A stretch of 38,214 nucleotides of DNA from JBFKOL01 sp041628815 (GTDB taxonomy: Bacteria; Bacteroidota; Bacteroidia; Chitinophagales; Saprospiraceae). This document shows, piece by piece, positions 15,601 to 23,026 of the stretch. The position numbers and the translations under genes were made by a program. Below the pieces are notes generated by a model. It was not told where the DNA came from and made no database searches. It saw nothing but the letters and a program-made list of their open reading frames with translations. The first letter of the stretch is position 1, and every line of letters begins with the position of its first letter. The stretch is taken from NCBI GenBank assembly GCA_041628815.1, contig JBFKOL010000005.1:1-38214 (forward strand), in the 5' to 3' direction.

Positions 15601-17252
15601 CAGTTCTGTAGTGGAATATATTGCCATAGGCCACTGCCATCACTTTCTCCTGAATTTTCTTTTCCAAATCCTAAATACCCATTTCCAAGGTATTCGAATG
15701 CTAAAGGATTTTTTACCAATCCGGCAGGAAGGTCCATACGTCGAATCCAGCGATCCTGATCGAAATTGTATTCCCAAAAGTTGTTTGTCCTTTCCGGTAT
15801 ATAGACATATCCAGAATTGCCGATAGTAAACCATGCTGCTGGTAAAAAAAGTGCTATGCCCAATGGAAAATCGGACGCTCTAATCCAGTCTCCTTCCGGA
15901 TTCGATTCAAAGTTTAGACACCAGAAATCCCTGTTTTGTCGGAAAAGTGTCAACCCCATGCAAACGGTTTCTTCAAGCTCAAAGACCACCGTTGACTTTG
16001 GAGAAGATCGTCCCATCCTGGGGAATGCTGGTCCTGGGGTCAACTCAAAATTATTGAGATCCACTACTACAAAGTCGGTCAGCAATTGGCCATTCGGGTC
16101 ACTTCCAAAGCCAATATATCCTTTGTCTCCCACCAGAAACCCGAGAGCTGCATTGCGACTCAAAGCTGGCAGACTGGCATATAAATCGATATAGATGTCC
16201 TCTATGGGTGAATAAATGTAAAGATCCGTAGAATATTCACCGCCCGATTGCTTACCGAAACCATAGTATAAAAAACCATCAGCAGTAAAATATCCGGCTC
16301 CTCTTACCAGTGGTGGGCCCGTTTTGGCCACCCATGTATTATTATCTGGAGAATAAATACCCCGGTCTTGTCCATATGACAAAAAAACTCCATTATCTAT
16401 CACAGATAAGAGGTCTGGTATTCCTCTCATTACTTCTATCGGAGGAGTGTTTTGTTTGAATATCCAAACGTCTCTTTCTGTGAAGGACAAAGTGGAATCG
16501 GAATAAACCGTCTTTCCGTCAACAACGATAAATGCCCTGACAGTATAGGTAGTAAGAGGTTCAAGGTCAGTAAGTACACTTGTTATGACCGCCTCACGAG
16601 ATCTGATATCACCTTCGGACATGAAATTGTCCAATTCAATTACCGGTTCAGCTCTTTCCGTACCCCAAACATGTCCGATCGAAGTGATCTCTAAGCCGTC
16701 CGGTACTCCTTGTACCGAACTGTAAACGGCAGTACCAACATTGCTTATTCTTACAATAGAATCCATGGATAACATGAAGTTCGCTGGCCTAACATCAAAT
16801 GAAATGACGGGCCCAAATATCACTTGATCACCTTTGACAGCAAAAGCTCGGACATAAACCGGCGTATTGAATGTCAAATTATTCAACTCGGATACAAAAA
16901 GTCCACCCGAAGAACGAGGCCCGAGGAAATCCACCTGATCGGCAAGCGTCGGTCTTTCATTTTCGTTGGACCAAACATGTCCGTGTTCCGTCACCGGATC
17001 TCCTTTTACCAAATTGATCAGTTCGCTGGTCACTGTAGCAGAAACAGTAGTAACATTAGAGACTGCCGTGTTGGATAATTCCAAAAAAGACACACGATCA
17101 AAATCGTAATTCGTGCATCCAACAATCCCATTCAATGAAAGAACCAATAAGGATGATGAGCCGAAAAAGAAAAAAATAGAAAGAGACATACCGGAAAGAA
17201 GAGTGTCCTTCGCGTGAAGTATTTTTTTGGTTGGCAGACAGCGATTGGGCAT
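15600..17252 (-). CDS. Kelch-propeller lipoprotein, paralogue of the downstream gene
   Basis: A 550-residue predicted lipoprotein with hydrophobic signal and lipobox IVGC (Cys46 from the ATG at 17252, Cys25 if ATG 17189 is used). After the cysteine, TNYDFDRVSFLEL matches the same position of the neighbouring gene product (SEYDFAQIDFVEV). Two Ig/Fn3-like domains follow (HGHVW and VYVRAFA; GHVWG and YTVRAFI), then kelch repeats such as NGYLGFG, GFLYYGFG and KGYIGFG, forming one propeller to the C-terminus. It has no thrombospondin type-3 insert. The stop TGA at 15602-15600 shares its A with the ATG of the next gene, indicating translational coupling. The pair is transcribed away from the TIR operon, whose start is 183 bases upstream. 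Its function is unknown; it is probably exposed on the cell surface or in the periplasm. Confidence 0.78.
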   Translation of the reverse strand: MPNRCLPTKKILHAKDTLLSGMSLSIFFFFGSSSLLVLSLNGIVGCTNYDFDRVSFLELSNTAVSNVTTVSATVTSELINLVKGDPVTEHGHVWSNENERPTLADQVDFLGPRSSGGLFVSELNNLTFNTPVYVRAFAVKGDQVIFGPVISFDVRPANFMLSMDSIVRISNVGTAVYSSVQGVPDGLEITSIGHVWGTERAEPVIELDNFMSEGDIRSREAVITSVLTDLEPLTTYTVRAFIVVDGKTVYSDSTLSFTERDVWIFKQNTPPIEVMRGIPDLLSVIDNGVFLSYGQDRGIYSPDNNTWVAKTGPPLVRGAGYFTADGFLYYGFGKQSGGEYSTDLYIYSPIEDIYIDLYASLPALSRNAALGFLVGDKGYIGFGSDPNGQLLTDFVVVDLNNFELTPGPAFPRMGRSSPKSTVVFELEETVCMGLTLFRQNRDFWCLNFESNPEGDWIRASDFPLGIALFLPAAWFTIGNSGYVYIPERTNNFWEYNFDQDRWIRRMDLPAGLVKNPLAFEYLGNGYLGFGKENSGESDGSGLWQYIPLQN

Positions 17253-17315
17253 ACGTGATAAATCGGTAAACCAATTACTCCTTTAAGTTAATGAAATAAT
17301 GAGAGAAAAGTCCGA

Positions 17316-17329
17316 CAACCAAGTGGTTG
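17316..17329. promoter_or_regulatory. Perfect 14-bp palindrome in a divergent intergenic region
   Basis: CAACCA-AG-TGGTTG is a perfect inverted repeat with 6-base arms and a 2-base centre. It lies 64 bases upstream of the kelch lipoprotein pair and about 107 bases upstream of the TIR-nSTAND operon, within a 183-base region shared by the two divergent units. The size suits a dimeric regulator's operator. Its last bases also form a TTGACA (17327-17332), but no well-spaced -10 box follows. No regulator gene is adjacent, so the binding protein is unknown. Confidence 0.35.
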
Positions 17330-17435
17330 ACAAATCCTCCACATATCCGTCCTAAAATAATATCGCAGAATCATTATCTTTAAAGAGAGACATTCCAATG
17401 GTCTCATTTGATCTTCCATTTACACTGCTGCAACC

Positions 17436-20063
17436 ATGAGTTCAATTTTCATTAGCCATAGCAGCGCAGACAACAAAATCTCCGAGGAGATTAAGGACTG
17501 GCTCGTCCAAAAGGGACATCAATCTGTTTTTCTTGATTTTGATCCCGATCATGGCATTCCATCCGGAAGCAATTGGGAAAAAGAACTGTATAAAAAGATA
17601 AAAGAGTGCAGGGCAGTAATCGTTGTATGCAGCAAATCATCCATGAAGTCGAATTGGTGTTTCATGGAAATAACCTATTCGAGGGCCTTAGGTAAACGAA
17701 TATTTCCGGTAAAGGTGGATAACTGCGAAGTGAGTGATGTCCTGCGGGATTCGCAAATCACAGATCTCACGACAAACAAAGACGAGGGCTACGAAAGGTT
17801 GTGGCAAGGTATGCTGGCAAGTGGACTCGATCCCACGGATTCTTTTCAGTTTGATTCGAGCAGGTCTCCCTATCCGGGCTTGCTCTCTTTTCAAGAAGAA
17901 GATGCCGCCATTTTCTTTGGACGCGACCAGGAGATAAGCGAACTATGCGACCTGATGAGCCGGTTGTATCGGATCAAAAATGGTGGCTTGATTGTCGTAC
18001 TGGGTGCGTCCGGAACAGGTAAATCATCGCTCGTCCGAGCAGGCGTATTACCAAGAATTAAGAAAGATGCACAAAGATGGATAGTAATCGATCCTTTCAG
18101 ACCAAAAAACAATCCGGCAAGGGGATTATCCCAGTCGCTCAGTAGGGCTTTCGACCGATATGGAATTAAAAAATCGCAGAGCCAGATATATGCACAGATT
18201 GTGTCTGGTTTTAAAGAGACAATTGCGCATAAAGGTTTATCAAAAGAATTCGATGACTCGAGTGGTGTTGAGGCCAGTTACAATGAGACCGATATACGCC
18301 AAAAAATCAAGGAACTAGAGGAATTGCTGGCCATTGATCACAACTCTCAACTTCAACGAGTCCTTCGCATTTTGAAAGAGTTAGTGATCAAGTCTCCACA
18401 AAAAAAGCATACTGGTCCATTAGATAAAAAACCAACGCCGACATCTGAAAATCCCATCAACCAACTTGTAAAAGAATTGATCCATTATTCCGGTCATGAG
18501 GAAGCCGTGGTCTTAATTACAATTGATCAGTTTGAAGAGATTTTTGGTAAAGGGGATGAAGATTCGAACCATAGGTTCATGATCATGCTCAGAGATGCTT
18601 TTGAACATGCTGAAAATCGATGTGCTGTTCTCCTTACCATGCGTTCAGATTTTCTTGAACCATTTCAAAAGGCTGAAGCCCTGCTCGATGTGCAGTTTGA
18701 CAACATCTCGTTAGGGCCGCTAAGTACGGAAGGAATAACGAGTATTATAGAGAAGCCTGCTGTACTTGCCAATATTGAAATCGAACCTGGACTTACAGAG
18801 ACAATGGTGACCGATGCCATCAAGAATAATTCACTGCCACTGTTGGCCTTTACATTGAGAGAATTGTACGAACGCTTTGGACAAGATGGCATCCTCGGCA
18901 TTAACGAATACCACGCGAGTCTTGGCGGACTTGGTGGGTCCATCGCCCGGGTTGCCGATTCTACTTTGGCCACCCGCGTACTCAACACAGAGCAGCAAAT
19001 TCATTTGAAGAATGCGTTCCTCGGTATGGCCGAACTCAACGATCAAGGTGAGTTCGTTAGACGAGCGATTCTGTGGAACGAAGTAAATCCGGAAATTCAT
19101 CAGGTTATACAAGATTTTATCGATGCACGTCTTCTGGTATCCTATGGGGATGATAACAAGGTTTTTGTCGAGGTAGCCCACGAGGCGCTGTTCAAATCCT
19201 GGAAGCGTTATGCCGTATGGTTGGAGGAAAACCGTGAATTCATTACCTGGCGAAAGAGGATACAGGATTCAACAACTGAATGGGATCAAAATGACAGGGA
19301 TCAAAGTCTCTTATACAGAGGGGCCAATCTTATCCGTGCAAAGGATATGATGGAAAAGTATCCGAATGCACTTGTGAATATGGAAATGGAACAGGACTTT
19401 TTCAACAACAGCATTAATCTTGAATCTCGAGAGCTCAAATCGATTTCACGCAGAAGAACCATGATATTGACAGGGCTTAGTGTCGGATTATTGGCAATAA
19501 GTTTTCTCGCATTTTTAAATGCGCGGGAATCCAATAAGAACAAACAGTTATTTGATAAGCTTTCTGTCCAGGTGGATTCCACCAGGACGGCAACGTACGT
19601 AACACATATACAAAAAGGTAGGGCCCTGATGACCGATACCTCTTACAGTGCTGCCATAGTCGAATTTAACAATGCCCTGGAACTCATACCCAACGACTCC
19701 ATTGCCCAGGCCCTGAAGACTTTCAGTTTGGCACAACTTGATAAAAAAGAGAAGTACGACTTGTTGATGACATTAGGAGATTCGTTGTATGGTGAAGGGC
19801 CCCAATACTATATCGATGCCCTTGAATACTACAGGGAGGCTGAAAAACTTAATTTCAGCAATTATGCGAAACATCGTGTGGATCGCACGAATAGTCAATT
19901 AGCAGGAGCGAAGATAGAATTCGAAAGAAAAGGCGATATATTCCTCGAAGTGAAGGGATACCAGTTTGCATTATGGAACTACGAAAGAGCGCTTAGGATC
20001 AATCCGGAAGATCAAGAACTTCAACAAAAGGTTTCTTTATGCCAAACACTTATCAACGGCTAA
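17436..20063 (+). CDS. TIR domain-nSTAND ATPase with transmembrane helix and TPR tail
   Basis: An 875-residue conflict-system-type protein. Residues 1-130 are a TIR domain (SIFISHSSAD, then SNWCFMEITYS with Glu78 in the WC-x-x-E motif that carries the NADase glutamate). Residues 144-166 are the nSTAND1 entry motif (SPYPGLLSF, then EDAAIFFGRDQE). Walker A is GASGTGKSS (190-198), Walker B is ITIDQFEEIFG (361-371), sensor-like arginine is in TMRSDF (401-406), and a winged-helix segment with VAHEALFKSWKRY lies near 580-592. A single hydrophobic helix follows SRRRT (about 676-695), then TPR-like repeats (724-870) to the end. By the positive-inside rule the TIR and ATPase are cytoplasmic and the TPR tail is extracytoplasmic. 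TIR domains of such proteins usually deplete NAD+ when oligomerised. It is first of three overlapping genes. The WD40 sensor normally fused here is on a separate gene. Confidence 0.92.
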   Translation: MSSIFISHSSADNKISEEIKDWLVQKGHQSVFLDFDPDHGIPSGSNWEKELYKKIKECRAVIVVCSKSSMKSNWCFMEITYSRALGKRIFPVKVDNCEVSDVLRDSQITDLTTNKDEGYERLWQGMLASGLDPTDSFQFDSSRSPYPGLLSFQEEDAAIFFGRDQEISELCDLMSRLYRIKNGGLIVVLGASGTGKSSLVRAGVLPRIKKDAQRWIVIDPFRPKNNPARGLSQSLSRAFDRYGIKKSQSQIYAQIVSGFKETIAHKGLSKEFDDSSGVEASYNETDIRQKIKELEELLAIDHNSQLQRVLRILKELVIKSPQKKHTGPLDKKPTPTSENPINQLVKELIHYSGHEEAVVLITIDQFEEIFGKGDEDSNHRFMIMLRDAFEHAENRCAVLLTMRSDFLEPFQKAEALLDVQFDNISLGPLSTEGITSIIEKPAVLANIEIEPGLTETMVTDAIKNNSLPLLAFTLRELYERFGQDGILGINEYHASLGGLGGSIARVADSTLATRVLNTEQQIHLKNAFLGMAELNDQGEFVRRAILWNEVNPEIHQVIQDFIDARLLVSYGDDNKVFVEVAHEALFKSWKRYAVWLEENREFITWRKRIQDSTTEWDQNDRDQSLLYRGANLIRAKDMMEKYPNALVNMEMEQDFFNNSINLESRELKSISRRRTMILTGLSVGLLAISFLAFLNARESNKNKQLFDKLSVQVDSTRTATYVTHIQKGRALMTDTSYSAAIVEFNNALELIPNDSIAQALKTFSLAQLDKKEKYDLLMTLGDSLYGEGPQYYIDALEYYREAEKLNFSNYAKHRVDRTNSQLAGAKIEFERKGDIFLEVKGYQFALWNYERALRINPEDQELQQKVSLCQTLING

Positions 20064-20956
20064 TGATGATGAACAAATACCCTTACCGGCTTTTAAAAGG
20101 ATTTTCAGCGACCATTGTATTTGTATTCGTTGCTCATGCCATAAACGGACAGATAACACTTCTCCAAATTGATTCTATCATTCTCAGCACACAGGTTGAC
20201 CTGTCAAAGGATTTTCTCAGCCATGCGGATGAAAAACCTTTACATCTGGCGATCAAACAGGGTGAACTCTCCATTAAATTCCCACTTCCGGGTAATGGCG
20301 AAGCACAATTTTTCCGTATCCAACCATCATTCTTGTTAGACGGATTGCCTGTGCACGTCCTGGATCATCATATCGTAGGAAAGCGCGAAATCAGAGCTTC
20401 CCCAAAAAAAAGTAGTTCTGAGTTAAAATGGATTGAACTCGTTGACCACTATCCATTCCTGAACGGAGAATTAGATGTGTCAGTTATTATTGAGACTTGG
20501 GGCCAGTGTCAAATGCCCTGGGGAGCCGATTGTACAGATCCCGAACCTTCTTTTTCGTCACGGGAAAAACTACCCCATTGGATTGCAGCAGGTGTAGGCA
20601 TATCGGCGATTACCATTGGTCAACTCTTCAAATCATCCTCCAATGATATATACAACAACCAGTACCTCAACGCTCAAAATTTTGATGAAGCACAACCTCA
20701 TTATGAAGAGGCCAACTCAAAACGGCATACCTACCTGAATCTTACCTATGCGGGCATCATTCTGCTGGGTATAGATGGTGTCACTTATGTCGTAAGGCAT
20801 ATCATTACAAAAAATCGGAAAAAGATATACCATAGCGCTGAATACAGGAGACGTCGTTCTCAAATACGCCAGATCAGTATCACGCCGGAAATCAACCTGG
20901 GCACAAACAGTACATCCACACAATTCATAGGCTTTTCAATGATTGTACAATGGTAG
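20063..20956 (+). CDS. Membrane protein with signal peptide, partner of TIR-nSTAND operon
   Basis: A 297-residue protein I cannot assign to a named family. It starts at ATG 20063, which shares its A with the TIR gene stop (TAATG); in-frame ATGs at 20066 and 20069 are alternatives, and an upstream one at 20039 would overlap more. Residues 1-30 form a signal peptide (RLLKGFSATIVFVFVAHAING, cleavable before Q). About 140 residues of mixed beta structure follow. Then come two hydrophobic helices (WIAAGVGISAITIGQLF, about 173-189; LTYAGIILLGIDGVTYVV, about 227-244) separated by a ~35-residue polar loop with Y-x-x-Y and AN-x-R residues, a hairpin arrangement I recall in other Bacteroidota envelope proteins. 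The tail is strongly basic (RKK, RRRR). It probably sits in the inner membrane beside the TIR-nSTAND protein. Confidence 0.7.
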   Translation: MMMNKYPYRLLKGFSATIVFVFVAHAINGQITLLQIDSIILSTQVDLSKDFLSHADEKPLHLAIKQGELSIKFPLPGNGEAQFFRIQPSFLLDGLPVHVLDHHIVGKREIRASPKKSSSELKWIELVDHYPFLNGELDVSVIIETWGQCQMPWGADCTDPEPSFSSREKLPHWIAAGVGISAITIGQLFKSSSNDIYNNQYLNAQNFDEAQPHYEEANSKRHTYLNLTYAGIILLGIDGVTYVVRHIITKNRKKIYHSAEYRRRRSQIRQISITPEINLGTNSTSTQFIGFSMIVQW

Positions 20957-22617
20957 TATCGACAGGTCGAACAATATTGATTTTATTCTTTTGTCTATTA
21001 CTCAAAACATCTCTCCTGGGACAGAAGGACTGCTACGTTTTATTCGAAAAACTCGCCATACAAGCCTTTGAAAATCACGATTTTTTCAAGGCCAGCCAAC
21101 TCTACGAGGCAGCCAGGGTTTGCGATGATATTGCCCCTGAGAAGATCGAGACAATCGAAAAGATGATCAAGGATTCGAGATCAAATTATGTCAAAGCCCT
21201 CGATAAGGCCCGCCGGCAAGCTGTCAGAGAAAAGAGCATTTCCGATTCCCTGGCCTTAGAAGCAGATCACAACCGTAAAATAGCAGAATGGCGGGCTCGT
21301 GAGTCAGAAGCAAACCGCCTTGCCTACCTGGCAAGAGGTGAGTTGAGGCTTGGAAACGATACGACTGCAATTTATCTCGCACAGGAAGCATTAAGGATAA
21401 AAGACACCCTGGATATACCTATGGTTGAAGAAATCTTCGGAAACACGGTTATGCAATATTTTAAAAGACCCCTACCCTGTGACTCATGTCAAATCGAAAT
21501 AGCGAGTTTCACACCAGATGGAGGGCGAATAATCGGCTTTGGTCAACATTCGAGGATGTACTTGTGGGACGAGACTGGTACCGCATTAGTGGCCAATCGG
21601 TCTTTCAACCAACCGATCTGGAACAAAGAATTCGACATCAACACAAAAGAATGGTTGATCCTTAGCGATAGTGGTTCTTTACACATCATCAATTATTATG
21701 GGCAAGATGCGGGAAGTCTCTTTCATCCAGAAGCGACTGGTTGCTCTTTTTCGAATGATGCAAATATGGTAGCCTCCTATGATCGGTTCGGCAAAGTTAT
21801 TCTTTGGTCGAGGAATGATTCGAAAGTAAAAACTATTCCGTTACACGAGGGACCCATTCTAAATCTGGACTTTAATTCAACGAATGATCGATTCCTGACA
21901 AGGTCGGCTGACAAATCAGTTATCCTTTATGATTTATCGAAGGACACAGCCTTAATGGTTAAACAAAATGCTTCTTATATCAGGGCTGCCAGTTTTTTTG
22001 GAATAAATAACGACTGGTACACATATTCCTTTGATTCTGTTGTGACTGTTTACAATTCATCAGGACTGCAAGTCGGACAACTTTCCTTTAAAAGCAAAAT
22101 TAAATCAGTCCATACACCAGATGATTGTGCTTGCTTGGTCGCTATTTCGGATGGTAATGAAATTAAGATAATGTGGCCTGACAAAACAGGGTATGAAATG
22201 GACCTAGCCGGTAATTATCCCAATGTCAACATTCATGCGAACAATAAGGAATTAACTATTTTAAGCTGGAACAGCAATCAATTGAGAATATTTAAAAATG
22301 CAGAATTAATAAGAGAAATTGATCTTGCCGAAGAACCCAGCAATATTATTAGAAGCAGAAATGGGAAATTATTTTTAGTCATCAATTCCAACGCGAATTC
22401 TTTTCTCATGAATTCCGTTGGAAAAACAATCATGAATCTAGGTATTGGTGTACAGAATGGGCAGTTTAGCCCCGATGGTAAATATATATTGATCACCGAC
22501 GAAGAGCATCAGCCCTGGATCACACCCATTCCTTCAGAAGCAAAAAAGATGCTCAATGTAAATCCCGCACCCTCTACGAAAAAATCTATTCTGTTACAAT
22601 TTGGGATTTCAGGTTGA
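20950..22617 (+). CDS. Exported WD40-type beta-propeller protein, predicted sensor subunit
   Basis: A 555-residue protein with a signal peptide (TGRTILILFFCLLLKTSLLG, cleaved before Q). A short TPR-like segment (about 30-62: AIQAFENHDFFKASQLYEAA) and a charged coiled coil (65-122) follow. Then comes RLAYLARGELRLGNDTTAIY with LAQEALR (123-149), which is the A-x-x-LA-x-x-D-x-x-LALLLA-x-EALR linker that single-chain nSTAND proteins place between their membrane helix and WD40 repeats. Residues 178-540 form about seven to eight WD40-like blades (IASFTPDGGRIIGFG, MYLWDETG, VILWSRND, GQFSPDGKYILITD). The ATG at 20950 overlaps the previous gene by 7 bases. I infer this is the detached sensor propeller of the TIR-nSTAND system, acting in the periplasm. 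The ligand is unknown. Confidence 0.85.
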   Translation: MVVSTGRTILILFFCLLLKTSLLGQKDCYVLFEKLAIQAFENHDFFKASQLYEAARVCDDIAPEKIETIEKMIKDSRSNYVKALDKARRQAVREKSISDSLALEADHNRKIAEWRARESEANRLAYLARGELRLGNDTTAIYLAQEALRIKDTLDIPMVEEIFGNTVMQYFKRPLPCDSCQIEIASFTPDGGRIIGFGQHSRMYLWDETGTALVANRSFNQPIWNKEFDINTKEWLILSDSGSLHIINYYGQDAGSLFHPEATGCSFSNDANMVASYDRFGKVILWSRNDSKVKTIPLHEGPILNLDFNSTNDRFLTRSADKSVILYDLSKDTALMVKQNASYIRAASFFGINNDWYTYSFDSVVTVYNSSGLQVGQLSFKSKIKSVHTPDDCACLVAISDGNEIKIMWPDKTGYEMDLAGNYPNVNIHANNKELTILSWNSNQLRIFKNAELIREIDLAEEPSNIIRSRNGKLFLVINSNANSFLMNSVGKTIMNLGIGVQNGQFSPDGKYILITDEEHQPWITPIPSEAKKMLNVNPAPSTKKSILLQFGISG

Positions 22618-23026
22618 CATTGGATGAGTCCAAATCCTGTCATTAAGTCGTCATAATATGGTCTCATCATCCAAGATTATCGAAAATGAAATTCGGGCGA
22701 TCATTATTTTAAGGTAGTATATGCCCTTCCAGATATTGAGAACTGAAAATAGCGATCCATTGGGTGAAACAGAGAATAAGGTACGTGCCATTCTGTCAAT
22801 GGCACCTCAAGATTCCCTGGTCTATTAGGGACATTTTAAGCATCTTTCCTCGGACGGGAAATGAGATATGCTGGTGTACGTTTATTTATTAATTTGTTGC
22901 TGTTTTTTCATATACGGGTATTGCTCCTCTTCTGTGGTCTTTAGCATCATACATTCAACCAATCTCTATCAGTAGATCAAATCGATGTGATATTTCTTAG
23001 ATTAGGGTTTTGAATACAAGTACTAT
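22618..23026. other. Intergenic region with a small unidentified open frame
   Basis: This 409-base gap follows the TIR operon. A short hairpin (TTGGA-TGAG-TCCAA, 22620-22633) occurs just after the last stop but lacks a T run, so it is a poor terminator. From ATG 22721 to TAG 22828 there is a 35-codon frame (beginning MPFQILRTEN, ending SMAPQDSLVY) that matches nothing I know. It could be a remnant or chance. The last ~150 bases are AT-rich and presumably hold the promoter of the next gene. Nothing else is seen. Confidence 0.4.

Noticed and set aside
15600..15627. Longer start of the second kelch lipoprotein
   Set aside because: ATG 15600 gives the classic TGATG overlap and a better signal peptide; the longer frame overlaps the upstream gene further.
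13534..17252. Kelch proteins as type IX secretion cargo
   Set aside because: Both have lipoboxes and end in kelch blades; no C-terminal sorting domain is visible.
17436..22617. TIR gene as part of Thoeris or CBASS
   Set aside because: No ThsA/SLOG or Sir2-like partner, no cyclase and no SAVED domain in the window; the nSTAND architecture explains the protein better.
22620..22633. Hairpin as terminator of the TIR operon
   Set aside because: Five-base stem with no following T run.
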